From positions 103,013-167,012 of the forward strand of contig NZ_JAMXLH010000022.1 in the NCBI RefSeq assembly GCF_024281035.1: a DNA stretch of 64,000 bases, in the 5' to 3' direction. The notes under the pieces are model-generated. The model saw only the letters and a program-made list of their open reading frames with translations. It did not search any database and was not told where the DNA came from. Positions 32,920 through 42,334 of this stretch are shown here, piece after piece. Source of the stretch: Paraburkholderia sp. (GTDB taxonomy: Bacteria; Pseudomonadota; Gammaproteobacteria; Burkholderiales; Burkholderiaceae). The position numbers and the translations under genes are program-made. Numbering within the stretch: the first letter of the stretch is position 1; each line of letters opens with the position of its first letter.

Positions 32920-34560
32920 CTAACTTGCCGTCAAACTGTCCGCCTGATGCGAAGCGCGATTCTTGCCGAGCCACACCGCGAGTTCACCCGCCGGCATCGC
33001 CTTCGCGTAATACCAGCCTTGCGCATACTGCACGCCTTTCTCGCGTAGCCACGTCGCCTGCAAACCCGTCTCCACGCCCTCTGCGACGATTTCCAGGCGT
33101 AGTTCATGGGCCATCGCGATGATATGTGGTGCGACGATGCTTGAGGCGGTATCCTGCCCGATCGTGTCGACGAATGATTTGTCGATTTTCAGAACGTCGA
33201 TCTCAAAGGTTTGCAAATAGGAAAGGCTTGAGTAGCCGGTGCCAAAGTCGTCGATATAGACCGGATGTCCCGCTGCCCTGAATGCGGCAATGATGCTGCG
33301 CGTGGCGTCCGTATTCATGAAGCTCCGCTCGGTGGCTTCGATCCGGATCTGCCGGGGAGCAATACCCGTTCCTTTGAGCGACGCCGTGAGTCGATTCAGG
33401 AAACGGACGCTGCTCAGATCGTCGCCGCTCACATTGATCGAGACATAAAATGCGGGCGCCGCGGCGAGCAATCTGGCGAGCTGCGCGATAGTCTTCTCGA
33501 GGACAAGATCGGTCAATGCATGGATTAGGTGATTCTCCTCTGCAACCCTGACAAATACATCGGGCGAAATGGCGTGACCGTTCAATTCCCACCGCACCAG
33601 CGCCTCCACGCCCACGCATTCGTTATCGGCGAGCCGCACGATGGGCTGGTACATCACGTCAATATTGCGTCGTGAAATGGCCCATTGAAGGGTGGCAGCA
33701 AACGAAAGCTGGCGCGTGACGCGTTTGTAAGTCAGCCAGCCGAGCGCGGCCCCTGCGACGACACCGATTGAAAGCCATGCGGCCAGCAGCTTCGGCCAGT
33801 CGCCCGCGACGCTGCTACGCGGCGACATCACGACAACGGCGAGTGGCCTTGTCGACGACTGGGCGACCGCATAGTTCCACTGGTTGCTGCTCACCTTGCC
33901 ACCGCGCTTCCACGCGTTGAGCATGTCGTCCGGGTCGGCGCCGCTGGAAATCGCGAGGAGCGTTCCCGTTGCGATCTGGATCACCGCTACGGGACGTCTG
34001 GCCGGATCGATCAGATCCACATAGGAGCCGGGGTCAATAGAAACATAGTGGCCATTGCGGCCGATCTGAATGTCCTTGCGTACGTCACTTAATGGACTCT
34101 TTTGCCGGAACCACTCGAGATAGCCGTCGTTGCTGCGGTAGTCCGGCGGCGGCAATGTGAGATCTTTTGTTCGCACGTCGCCAAGCAGCGGCGAGCAGAG
34201 GTACTGCCCCTCGGCGTAGGCACCGGCATCCTGTACGTACCGGTAGTTGTAGATGACCCGCGCGGCCAGTTCGAGGTTCGCCGGAGAGCAGGGCGCACCC
34301 GGTTCACGGTCCAGGTCGGAAAGCGCGGCAAACGCCTGATACGTCACGAGCTCGGTGCGCATGACGGCCTTGCGCGCGAACTCGCGAAGCTCGGTCCGAT
34401 CCCGCCTTTCAGCATCTTTATTCGCAACGTAGATGCTGGTCAGCACTGGCGCGATGGTCGCGAGGCACCCCAGAGCAATCGAAGCCGAAATCAGCGTGAT
34501 GCGTTTGCTCAATTCGTACTCCGGGCGTCGATGAAAGGAAACGTACGACTGGTGGGACAC
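32920..34560 (-). CDS. CSS-motif EAL phosphodiesterase (c-di-GMP)
   Basis: 546 residues from a GTG at 34560; a TTG at 34512 with GGAG before it is a credible alternative that begins just before the first span. Domains: membrane span about 20-42, a periplasmic CSS domain with two CSP motifs (C91, C122) and a second span about 258-278, then the EAL domain from about 295. EAL catalytic residues are kept: VEALVRW (E319), DDFGTGYSS, KIDKSF, EGVET. It should degrade c-di-GMP and respond to periplasmic redox state like E. coli CSS-EAL proteins (PdeC-type). Its action on the PNAG synthase is an inference. Confidence 0.9.
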   Translation of the reverse strand: MSHQSYVSFHRRPEYELSKRITLISASIALGCLATIAPVLTSIYVANKDAERRDRTELREFARKAVMRTELVTYQAFAALSDLDREPGAPCSPANLELAARVIYNYRYVQDAGAYAEGQYLCSPLLGDVRTKDLTLPPPDYRSNDGYLEWFRQKSPLSDVRKDIQIGRNGHYVSIDPGSYVDLIDPARRPVAVIQIATGTLLAISSGADPDDMLNAWKRGGKVSSNQWNYAVAQSSTRPLAVVVMSPRSSVAGDWPKLLAAWLSIGVVAGAALGWLTYKRVTRQLSFAATLQWAISRRNIDVMYQPIVRLADNECVGVEALVRWELNGHAISPDVFVRVAEENHLIHALTDLVLEKTIAQLARLLAAAPAFYVSINVSGDDLSSVRFLNRLTASLKGTGIAPRQIRIEATERSFMNTDATRSIIAAFRAAGHPVYIDDFGTGYSSLSYLQTFEIDVLKIDKSFVDTIGQDTASSIVAPHIIAMAHELRLEIVAEGVETGLQATWLREKGVQYAQGWYYAKAMPAGELAVWLGKNRASHQADSLTAS

Positions 34561-34735
34561 ATGCGCCTAGCAGGCCTGCGGTGTTCGTGGCCCATGCAAC
34601 TTCCGACTGAAGAACAGGCTTGCGGACGGTATTTTCAACCGTGCGCGGGTCTCGACGCGCGAGTGCTACCAATGGAATACGAACGAGTAACGGTTTGTGC
34701 AACGCATCGCCGGGAGCGGACCTTTAAAGCGTAAA

Positions 34736-34764
34736 TCAAGCCACGCCGCAAAGCGTCGGCTTGA
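34736..34764 (-). terminator. Terminator-like hairpin after the VOC gene
   Basis: On the minus strand TCAAGCC-G-ACGC-TTTGCG-GCGT-GGCTTGA forms an 11-bp stem with one bulge, followed by TTTACGCTTT. It ends just after the stop of the VOC protein gene. The U-tract is broken. Confidence 0.5.
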
Positions 34765-34769
34765 ATCAA

Positions 34770-35192
34770 TTATTTGGCTTCTTTCTCATGTAGCCACGGC
34801 GCATAACTTAAACCGACCAGCACGCCTTCGGGGCTCATGAACCTTGCGGACGTTTGTCCCCACGGCTCGGTTCTTGCGTCGTGAATAAAATCCTGGCCCT
34901 TTGATTTCATTTCCTGAACCGCTGACTCCACTGCCGCAGCGTCCTCAAGTTCAAACTCAATGGTTGCCGTTGGCACGGGTAGATGAGCAGGCCACTCATC
35001 CTGTCCGAAGCAGGACTGGGCAGCCATTTTCAGAGGCCATATGCCGAAGTGATTGGATCCGGCAAACCTGTCCATGTAGAGATAGCTGTCCTGTTGCTTG
35101 AATGGCAAGCCTAGCGCGTCCCGATACAACGATGCACTTGCATCAGGCTGCTTCGTTATTACCGCAAATCCAGCGATGCAGTTGATTTTCAT
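34770..35192 (-). CDS. VOC-superfamily (glyoxalase-like) protein
   Basis: 140 residues, the usual size of one VOC unit (two beta-alpha-beta-beta-beta modules). Pattern: FAVITKQPDASASLYRDALGLPFKQQDSYLYMD, then the second half with ATIEFELEDAAAVESAVQEMKSKGQDFIHDARTEPWGQTSARFMSPEGVLVGL. The EPWGQ-type motif is typical of bleomycin-resistance/dioxygenase-like VOC members. Metal ligands cannot be set with certainty and the substrate is unknown. It is a lone gene between the EAL gene and a small membrane protein gene. Confidence 0.85.
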   Translation of the reverse strand: MKINCIAGFAVITKQPDASASLYRDALGLPFKQQDSYLYMDRFAGSNHFGIWPLKMAAQSCFGQDEWPAHLPVPTATIEFELEDAAAVESAVQEMKSKGQDFIHDARTEPWGQTSARFMSPEGVLVGLSYAPWLHEKEAK

Positions 35193-35486
35193 CGAAGCTC
35201 CCGTGTCCCTGTGACGAGGTCAAACTTCAAACCCAGGCTTTGCAATCGTGGCAGGCATTACAGGTTGCGCACCGAGGAAGATGACGTTTACTGATGGTAT
35301 ATCCGGTTTCAAAAAATGAAACGCTCGATGGACATGCGTATCGCCGGGATCAAGACGAGCGGCCAAGGCATTGATGAAATGAGGCAGGCGCGATTCGGCC
35401 TTTGAAGGATCGCCGGCGGCTTGAAGCTCGACGCCGGTCTGCCAACTTCAGTACGCTCGGCCTGTCTTCAGTGGGTACGCAGGAAC
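35193..35486. other. Gene-free stretch
   Basis: About 290 bases between the VOC gene and the small membrane protein gene. A 30-codon frame from 35316 (MKRSMDMRIAG and on) is present but has no ribosome site or family support. No other structure seen. Confidence 0.35.
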
Positions 35487-35669
35487 TCAGACGCCATATC
35501 CGGAATGGCGCATCAGCTGCCGCGAGACCTCGCTGCCTGGGCCTTCTGCCTCAAACTGCGCGCGAAGTTTAGCGTCTGCCTTGCGGCTCACGCCGCGGTG
35601 CATAGCCGAAATCGTTGCGAAAAGGGCGACGAAAAAGAGAAGCGTGGGTACGGTGAGCGTCAGCATCAT
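35487..35669 (-). CDS. Small single-pass membrane protein
   Basis: 60 residues starting MMLTLTVPTLLFFVALFATISAM, one clear membrane span, followed by a basic then mixed tail (RGVSRKADAKLRAQFEAEGPG). AGGAG sits eight bases before the ATG, which supports the gene although it is short. The plus-strand readings over it are low-quality. Function unknown; small membrane proteins of this kind often attach to larger complexes. Confidence 0.6.
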   Translation of the reverse strand: MMLTLTVPTLLFFVALFATISAMHRGVSRKADAKLRAQFEAEGPGSEVSRQLMRHSGYGV

Positions 35670-36220
35670 GTTGCTCCTGGCTGGTCAGACCGGATATGTG
35701 TCGTGCGACTCGCGACGGTCGAACGCGATCGCATCGAATTCACCCTGTCTGTCTCCATCGATTGAAAGATGCGCAAAATCCGTGCCCGGAAACCGGCAAC
35801 GGTATTTAAACCGGATATCGCCCGCCGGTTCGAAACTTCTCGACAGACCATCATGCGAATATGCGCCGCTTCGTGCGCTGTCGCGGCGGCTGGCGAGCGC
35901 AGCGGATAAACCCGGCGCACAGTGCATCGGAATCGCAGTGGATCTGGCGTCCAGCGCCGCAGCGTGTGTTCGTAACGGCTTAAATATACGGACGGCACGC
36001 TCCCGATAGAAAGGCTTTACGGTTTCAGCGAGGCTGGTGCGAAAGGCGGCTCGACGAATACCGTGAGGATGTGCCCGATGGGAAAGTATTCTTTCGTTGA
36101 CTGTGCGGGGCGCACGCACCGGGGCACGCGGTGTGCTTGCGATGCGTCGTGCGCGCCGACCAGTGGCACAGAGGCGCGGAAACGCAGAATCCATAACGCT
36201 GCCGCTGACGTGCCCTCGCG
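35670..36220. other. Gene-free stretch before the MFS transporter
   Basis: About 550 bases with overlapping readings on both strands and no ribosome site or recognisable family. The best minus-strand reading (35685-36194) has a stretch FEPAGDIRFKYRCRFPGTDF that looks protein-like, but the rest is Arg/Ala-rich. Possibly a decayed gene plus promoter region. Confidence 0.35.
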
Positions 36221-37669
36221 ATGAACACGACCGAAATCACCGATATCGTTGAAACCGACTTGCCTGCGCGCCTCGACCGTCTGCCGTGGGGCCGCTTTCA
36301 CGTGCTGATTGTGGCGGCGCTCGGCATCACCTGGCTGCTGGACGGGCTCGAAGTGACGCTCGCGGGCGCGGTTGCGAGCGCGCTGAAGACGAGTCCGGCG
36401 CTGCATTTCGACAATGCCCAGGTGGGTCTTGCCGGTAGCGCCTACATTGCGGGCGCGGTTTTCGGCGCGCTCGGGTTCGGCTGGCTTACCGACCGGCTGG
36501 GGCGACGCAAGCTGTTCTTCGCCACGCTCTCGGTCTATCTGCTTGCCACGGCGGCTACCGCGTTTTCGTGGAATTTTGCGAGCTTCATGGCGTTTCGCGC
36601 ATTAACCGGCGCGGGCATCGGCGGCGAGTATGCGGCCATCAATTCGACGATCCAGGAGTTCACGCCTGCACGCGTGCGTGGCTGGACCGATCTCAGCATC
36701 AACGGCACTTTCTGGGTGGGCGCGGGCATTGGCGCGGCTGGCTCGCTGGTGCTGCTCGATCCGCACCTGCTGCCGCAGGACTGGGGCTGGCGAGCATGCT
36801 TCTTCATTGGAGCCGTGCTCGCCCTGATCATCCTGCCCATGCGGAGCTGGATACCCGAAAGCCCGCGCTGGCTGCTCACACATGGCGGGCACGACGAAGC
36901 GCGTGCCATCGTCGAAGCCATCGAAGCGCGCTTTCACAAGGCGGGCCATAGCCTCGATGCTCCGGCAACCAGGCCGCTGCGGCTGCGCGCGCATGGCCGG
37001 ACCTCGATGCGCACCGTCTTGCAGGCAATATTTGTTCGGCACCGCAGGCGCGCACTCGTCGGCCTTTCGCTCATGACGGCGCAAGCCTTCTTCTACAACG
37101 CGATTTTCTTTACCTATGCACTCGTGCTCACGGACTTCTACCGCGTGCCGGGCGACGAAGTGGGCCTCTATCTCCTGCCGTTCGCACTCGGCAATTTTCT
37201 CGGTCCGCTGGTTTTAGGGCGCCTGTTCGACACGCTCGGCCGCCGCACCATGATTGCCGCAACCTACGCCCTGGCGGGCGTGCTGCTTACGGCGAGCGGC
37301 TATCTGTTCGAGCAGGGCTGGCTTACCGTGACGACGCAAACCATCGCGTGGATGGTGATCTTCTTTTTCGCTTCGGCGGCGGCGAGTTCGGCTTACCTGA
37401 CGGTCAGCGAGTCTTTCCCGCTTGAGATCCGTGCGCTCGCGATCGCGGTGTTCTACGCGTTCGGCACCGGGCTCGGCGGCATTGCCGGTCCCGCGTTCTT
37501 TGGCCGGCTGGTCGATACGCACCAGCGCAGCGAAGTGTTCAGCGGTTACCTCGTCGGGTCCGCGTTGATGATCGTCGCCGCGCTGATTGCCGCAATCTGG
37601 GGCGTGGACGCTGAGCGCAAGCCGCTCGAGCATGTCGCCGCGCCGCTTTCCGCGGTACCTGACGAATAG
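36221..37669 (+). CDS. MFS transporter, metabolite/sugar type
   Basis: 482 residues with 12 predicted membrane spans. The family motifs are present: DGLEVTLAGAVASAL in the first span, GFGWLTDRLGRRKLFFATLSVY (G-x-L-x-D-x-x-GRR), RALTGAGIGGEYAAINSTIQEF in span 4 region, PESPRWLL after span 6 and LGRLFDTLGRRTMIAATYA between spans 8 and 9. This matches the sugar-transporter / aromatic acid-proton symporter subfamilies; the substrate is not clear. It is convergent with a small gene whose end is 17 bases away. Confidence 0.9.
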   Translation: MNTTEITDIVETDLPARLDRLPWGRFHVLIVAALGITWLLDGLEVTLAGAVASALKTSPALHFDNAQVGLAGSAYIAGAVFGALGFGWLTDRLGRRKLFFATLSVYLLATAATAFSWNFASFMAFRALTGAGIGGEYAAINSTIQEFTPARVRGWTDLSINGTFWVGAGIGAAGSLVLLDPHLLPQDWGWRACFFIGAVLALIILPMRSWIPESPRWLLTHGGHDEARAIVEAIEARFHKAGHSLDAPATRPLRLRAHGRTSMRTVLQAIFVRHRRRALVGLSLMTAQAFFYNAIFFTYALVLTDFYRVPGDEVGLYLLPFALGNFLGPLVLGRLFDTLGRRTMIAATYALAGVLLTASGYLFEQGWLTVTTQTIAWMVIFFFASAAASSAYLTVSESFPLEIRALAIAVFYAFGTGLGGIAGPAFFGRLVDTHQRSEVFSGYLVGSALMIVAALIAAIWGVDAERKPLEHVAAPLSAVPDE

Positions 37670-37685
37670 TGGATGACGATGTCGT

Positions 37686-38084
37686 TCAGTCGAGCGTCGG
37701 AAAATAGTCGTCGTTGCTGCCGGTTTCGAAAATCGCGTCGCCGAGTGCGATTTCGATCGCACACTCGCCGCTCCCGTGCGGCCGGTTTCGGCTTGCGTCG
37801 AAACGCTCGTGCACGAGCGCGCCAATGCGTTGCTGGATCACGCGTCGCTGTGCGGTGTCCAGACGTGCGTAGCGTTCGAGTTGCGTGCGCGTCGCCTCGA
37901 TGGTCGCCGCGCAACGCGTATCGAGCGTCGAATCGCGACTCGACTCCACCACCCAGGTCAGATGCAGAAAGACTCTGTCGCCGACGTCAATCACGCTCAC
38001 GGAAGGCGTCTTGAGTGACTCGACGAGGTGCGCGAGCGAAAGCTGGATCTCTTCGACCCGTTGCTCGAAATTGAAAGACTTCAT
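37686..38084 (-). CDS. Hypothetical protein, possibly DUF3022-like
   Basis: The ATG at 38084 has GAGG five bases before and gives 132 residues. The pattern is an N-terminal helix (FNFEQRVEEIQLSLAHLVES), a beta pair (SVSVIDVGDRVFLHLTWVVES), a long helix with RTQLERYARLDTAQRRVIQQRI, and an acidic end. It resembles small conserved Burkholderia proteins of the DUF3022 type, from memory only. An in-frame GTG at 38099 is an alternative start. Cytoplasmic and soluble by composition. Function unknown. Confidence 0.65.
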   Translation of the reverse strand: MKSFNFEQRVEEIQLSLAHLVESLKTPSVSVIDVGDRVFLHLTWVVESSRDSTLDTRCAATIEATRTQLERYARLDTAQRRVIQQRIGALVHERFDASRNRPHGSGECAIEIALGDAIFETGSNDDYFPTLD

Positions 38085-38260
38085 GATCGCCTCATCCACA
38101 AACGCCGGATATTTACCCTGCTGGCACGGCCTGTACCACGCGAATCGCCGCCGGGGGAAACGAGTCGGCGAAGCGCCATGCGCAAAGGCGGTGTGAATGA
38201 GAGTGCAGTCTCCACAGCGAGGAGGTTGGACGTGATTACCGGACCGTTATTTCCCGTCTG

Positions 38261-38383
38261 TTAGTAACGGTCATCGTAGTAGCGATGGTGATGATATCCA
38301 TCGCCGTCGGGAACGATGATGCAGCCGCTCAAGGCGCTGCCAAGGCATAGCCCCATAAGCGTCAACACGATAATTCTCTTCAT
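38261..38383 (-). CDS. Tiny lipoprotein with His/Tyr/Asp-rich tail
   Basis: 40 residues: MKRIIVLTLMGLCLGSALSGC gives a signal peptide and lipobox (LSGC, Cys21), followed by IIVPDGDGYHHHRYYDDRY. GGGAG precedes the ATG by six bases. The mature protein would be only about 20 residues with a lipid anchor; Asp after a short linker may decide its membrane. The His/Tyr/Asp cluster suggests metal binding but that is a guess. No homologue is recalled with certainty; tiny lipoproteins of this form are common in Burkholderia. Confidence 0.7.
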   Translation of the reverse strand: MKRIIVLTLMGLCLGSALSGCIIVPDGDGYHHHRYYDDRY

Positions 38384-38753
38384 ACGATGCTCCCACTTGC
38401 CGTTGTTTAATTCACCCTATCGAGAAAGGGAGTGATCGATGTGTTTGTGTGTAACGAATCGTGTCGAAGGATTCAGGCGGTGTGCCTTGCGGTAAGACGC
38501 AATCCCGGCGTGTGGCCTGGCGGACGAGGTGAAGTGCCCACGGGCGCTGTTCACGCAGAATGCGGCAGCTCACTGCAACGGATCTATCGCGAATTGCGAG
38601 GTCGTATCCCGCCTGAACCTGAAACAGTCGGTTTCACAACTCACGGACGCCGCGTTCAAGCGCGTGCACAACGTCGCTGCCCTGCAGCAAGGAAGTTGTA
38701 GGCCATTGGTCGGATTCGACGACGCGGTTCGCGAGAGCATGCAGATGTGCGGA
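38384..38753. other. Gene-free stretch between the tiny lipoprotein gene and the csp terminator
   Basis: About 370 bases with no supported gene; a plus-strand reading (38432-38701) lacks a good ribosome site and family pattern. Its end is bounded by the terminator of the cold-shock gene. Confidence 0.4.
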
Positions 38754-38780
38754 GAAAAAAGCGGGAGACACGCTCCCGCT
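38754..38780 (-). terminator. Rho-independent terminator of the cold-shock gene
   Basis: Read on the minus strand, AGCGGGAG-CGTGT-CTCCCGCT is followed by five to six T (plus-strand AAAAAA at 38755-38760). It lies about 80 bases after the csp stop. Confidence 0.85.
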
Positions 38781-38862
38781 TGCGAAGTTGGATCCAAACC
38801 GGCAGCGGTCCTGTATTGCGCTGGTCGCTGCCGCGAAAGAACGTGTTTGCGGCCTCTAAAAC

Positions 38863-39066
38863 TCACTGGGGTATGATGTTTGCCGCCTGTTTTCCCTTGG
38901 GGCCCTGCTTGACTTCAAAAGTTACCTTCTGGCCTTCCTGAAGAGATTTGAAGCCAGCACCCTGAACCTCGGAGAAGTGCGCGAAGAGGTCATCGCCGCC
39001 TTCGTCTGGCGTGATAAACCCAAATCCCTTTGAATCGTTAAACCACTTGACGGTACCGGTTGCCAT
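38863..39066 (-). CDS. Cold-shock protein (CspA family)
   Basis: 67 residues, complete single cold-shock domain. The RNP1 and RNP2 motifs are present: KGFGFITPD and DLFAHFS, after GTVKWFND. It binds single-stranded RNA and DNA and acts as an RNA chaperone. The long 5' region (39067 onward) fits the structured leaders of csp mRNAs. An independent terminator follows. Confidence 0.96.
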   Translation of the reverse strand: MATGTVKWFNDSKGFGFITPDEGGDDLFAHFSEVQGAGFKSLQEGQKVTFEVKQGPKGKQAANIIPQ

Positions 39067-39947
39067 GTTCTGAAAGTTCCTGCGAAGATGGGTTCTAGAC
39101 GATGCCGCTGGCGTGCGCCAGACGTGCGGCCATGTTCCAGCACAGTTGAGCCGTCACCGGCAATCACGATTTTACGACCAGCTACGGGCAACTGCGTATG
39201 GGCTTGCGCACGATGCGTGCCTGGTGAAATTTGCACGTCGAAACCGTTGCGTTTGCGTTCACGTTTTTTGTAAGTTGCGACTGCAGATTAGCGATTTTGT
39301 GATCGCCGCTGGCGCGCAGTTGCGTGCCGAAATAGCCGGATCGCTACGCGTCACTGCAAGGGGTTGTACGGATCCGCATGCACTCGTTCGCTGTAGCCGC
39401 GCGTACTCTCCCTCTGCGACGCGCGCCGCATTGCTCACGGCATCGTTTTGCGCTCCGACTCGTGGAGTCGGCATCAGGAGGGACTCCACATGAACGAGTG
39501 ATGCGTGGTCGTCACTGTGCGGCGAGAGGACCCTCGCACGCCGGATGCGACCGTACTGCTTGAAGAGTCTGGCGCCATGATCGCGCTTTATCGTGCGGAC
39601 GACCGGAAAGCGCGGTTCGCTTTCGATAACCTGTGCACGGTGCGGTCCGCGTCCTCGGAGCCTCGCCAGGCCGCAGGCAGGGCGCGTCAACGCTCAATCA
39701 GAGAAAACCCGGACATCGCGCTCCATTTAAGAAAAAACGTCCCATAACAGCTATAACAAGACGGAGTCGTGCGTTCGCTGAACCACCATGGCTGCATGGT
39801 TCGTCGAACAAGATTCAGGTTTTTTCATATGATTGTGGCAACTGCCTTCCTGTTCTCTAGCAGGCGTTCGTGAGTTAGCTTCGACGCACCATCTACGTGT
39901 TCCGCTTTGCTTTTCTCGTATTCAACTATCGGAAGAGAGCGACGGAA
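39067..39947. other. Long gene-free region between csp and the second pgaA
   Basis: About 880 bases. The first part is the probable csp leader and promoter (minus strand), and the last 200 bases (39750-39947) are AT-richer with TTTTTTCATATGATT and should hold the promoter of the pgaA paralogue. A minus-strand reading (39259-39690) is Arg/Ala-rich with no family pattern and is not accepted. Confidence 0.4.
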
Positions 39948-42188
39948 ATGGTCGAGAACAAACGTCTTTGCGCCTCGCCGTGCCAACGGCAACTCAATGT
40001 GTACGCACGCGCAGCCATCCTGCTGCTGTATGCCTGCGCAGCAGTCGAAAGCGAAAACGGTGCGGCGCAGACATTGGGCCGTGCGGGGCCAGCGGTGTAC
40101 GTCGTTGCGCAGCAGCAATCCGCTGAAACAGTTGCGCAAGCACCCAAAGAAGAATTGAACGTACAGCCGTCCACTCCGCAGAACGGGGCGAGCGCGGCAC
40201 CAGCGCCAGCCGGGTCTGAGCCGGGAAGCAATCCGTCGCAGCCTCAACCGGTGCCGGGCCCAGCGCCGGGTACGCCAGTTTTGTCGGGAACCGGCCCTCA
40301 GCCGGGCCAGGACTTGCGCACACAGGTCTTTTCGCTCGCAACGAGCGGCGGTGCGGTACGCGCGCTCGAAGAGGCCAAGGCGAGGCCGGATGTATTCTCG
40401 CCGATCGACATCGCACAGATCGAGGAACTCAGCATTCGCCAGGAGGTGCGTGGCGGCCGCGCCAAGGTGCGTGCGATGAGCAGCCCGGACCGTTTCGATG
40501 CGCTAGACAAGGCTATTGGAGAGGCGGTCGAATTCGAAAAACGCTTGCCGCAGTCGCCGGAATACGCACAGGTGCGCGCGTCGCTCGCGGGTGACATGAC
40601 GGTCGCGTATGCGGCGCGCGGGCGGATGAAAGATGCCGTCGCCGCGTTCGAGACCATTCCACAACAGTCCGAAATATCGGTCGAGGCGCTCGCGGCCGTG
40701 GGAGACGCCTATTCGTACCTCCAGCAGCCGGCGAAGGCGGAGCAGGCTTACCGCCGTGCGATTGCGCAGCAGGCCCAGGCTCCAACGGATGCCGCGACGC
40801 TCGGGTATCAGTACGGTACGCATACGCGCCTGATCGATCTGCGCGAAGGCCTGTTTTATGCGCTTACGGATCAGAACAAATATTCTCAGGCGAGCCAGGT
40901 GCTTGACGACATTCACAAGGATCTGCCCCCGGCCGAGCAGGTTCATCCGTGGGATGCCGCGAACGACGACTATATGCGCTATTACCGCCTGCACGCGCAG
41001 TACCAGATCTACATCGGGCAGACAGGCGCTGGCCTCGCTGAACTAAAGCGTCTCGAAGAGCAGGTGCCGTTCAGTGCCGAGGTGCGCAATGCGCAGGCCG
41101 ACGCGATACTGGGCAGCGGCCAGACGCGGCGTGCGCGCGACATGTACTCCGCGACGTTGACGGATCACCCGGATAGCGTCGACACGCTGGCCGGACTGGG
41201 CAGGGCGTCGCTGCAACTGGAAGATTACGGCACGGCTCGCCGCATCTACGACGCATTCGACGACACGTTTCCGGAGAACAGTTCCGTGCGCGCGTTCAAG
41301 CGCGACTATGCGGCGTTTCGCGCGCCGCTGCTGTCCGTGTCGGTCAATGGCGAGCATGGCAACTCGGTACTGGCCGACAACGAATTCAGCAGCGATACGT
41401 TCCTGTATTCGCCGCCGATCTACGATAACTGGCGCGTGTTCGCCCATACATTCTTCGGCCACGCCAATACGGACATCGGCAATATCAGCCGCACCCGCGT
41501 GGGCGTTGGCGGCGACTACCGCAACGGCCCGCTGAGCGTCACTGGCGAGGCCACGCGCTCGATGGGCGGCGAAGGACGTACCGGCGGCAACGGCGAAGTC
41601 ACCTATGCGTTCAACGACTATGTGTCAGCCACCGCGGGCGTCGACAGCGATAGCAATGCGCTGCCATGGAAAGCATACGTCGAGCATCTGTGGGGAAAGT
41701 CGGCACAATTCGCTTTGAACTTCACCGATACGGATCGACGTTCAGGGTCGGTGTCTTACTCCGCGACGCGCTACAGCGACTCGAACTTTAATCAGGAAAT
41801 CGCGCTATCCGGCACACAGCGGGTTTTCACGGCGGCGAATCAGAAGCTGAATCTGACGCTGAATCTCAACACGAGCAGCAACACGATCGACAACGCGGCT
41901 TATTTCGCACCCTCGCGCGACTACACAGCGGAGGTGCAGGCCATGCACGAATGGGCAATCTGGCGCGCCGGAGAAAAGGTCCTGTTGCAGCGTATCTTTC
42001 TGACCGCGGGCGCCTATAACCAGCGCGGCTTCGGTACGAGTGCGGAGCTTGGCGCGCGCATCGAACATGCGTGGACATTCAGTCACGACATCGCACTGAC
42101 TTACGGCTTCGGAGTGCTTAGTCATGCCTATGACGGCTCGCGTGAATTCTCCGAGCTGGCCTACGCTACGCTTACGGTTCCGTTCTGA
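39948..42188 (+). CDS. PgaA paralogue without pgaBCD partners
   Basis: The ATG at 39948 (MVENKRL) gives 746 residues. Signal region YARAAILLLYACAAVES, a Pro-rich linker (about 75-125), then TPR and barrel domains strikingly similar to the PgaA at 17870-20299, for example IDIAQIEELSIRQEVRGG, YYRLHAQYQIYIGQTGAGL, PPIYDNWRVFAHTFFGHANT, and the shared ending LAYATLTVPF with terminal Phe. It should export a polysaccharide. There is no synthase, deacetylase or PgaD nearby. It could export PNAG alternately, load-share, or serve another polymer. Confidence 0.9.
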   Translation: MVENKRLCASPCQRQLNVYARAAILLLYACAAVESENGAAQTLGRAGPAVYVVAQQQSAETVAQAPKEELNVQPSTPQNGASAAPAPAGSEPGSNPSQPQPVPGPAPGTPVLSGTGPQPGQDLRTQVFSLATSGGAVRALEEAKARPDVFSPIDIAQIEELSIRQEVRGGRAKVRAMSSPDRFDALDKAIGEAVEFEKRLPQSPEYAQVRASLAGDMTVAYAARGRMKDAVAAFETIPQQSEISVEALAAVGDAYSYLQQPAKAEQAYRRAIAQQAQAPTDAATLGYQYGTHTRLIDLREGLFYALTDQNKYSQASQVLDDIHKDLPPAEQVHPWDAANDDYMRYYRLHAQYQIYIGQTGAGLAELKRLEEQVPFSAEVRNAQADAILGSGQTRRARDMYSATLTDHPDSVDTLAGLGRASLQLEDYGTARRIYDAFDDTFPENSSVRAFKRDYAAFRAPLLSVSVNGEHGNSVLADNEFSSDTFLYSPPIYDNWRVFAHTFFGHANTDIGNISRTRVGVGGDYRNGPLSVTGEATRSMGGEGRTGGNGEVTYAFNDYVSATAGVDSDSNALPWKAYVEHLWGKSAQFALNFTDTDRRSGSVSYSATRYSDSNFNQEIALSGTQRVFTAANQKLNLTLNLNTSSNTIDNAAYFAPSRDYTAEVQAMHEWAIWRAGEKVLLQRIFLTAGAYNQRGFGTSAELGARIEHAWTFSHDIALTYGFGVLSHAYDGSREFSELAYATLTVPF

Positions 42189-42334
42189 TGTTGTTTTTTC
42201 GTCGTTTATACAACACGTGCGTTACTGCACACGTTGCTAACGTTCGAATCTGATAGCCTTTTCGCAGCTTCAACTCGAGTCAATCAGCGTGCTGACGCAC
42301 GCGATTGCGGATTCGAAGACAGGAGGGCGCATCC

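Noticed and set aside
35685..36194. Minus-strand ORF before the MFS gene
   Set aside because: No ribosome site and mostly Arg/Ala-rich; only a short stretch looks protein-like.
38432..38876. Plus-strand ORFs between the tiny lipoprotein gene and csp
   Set aside because: They overlap the csp terminator region and lack ribosome sites and family patterns.
39259..39690. Minus-strand ORF upstream of csp
   Set aside because: No family pattern or ribosome site; it lies in the probable csp leader and promoter.
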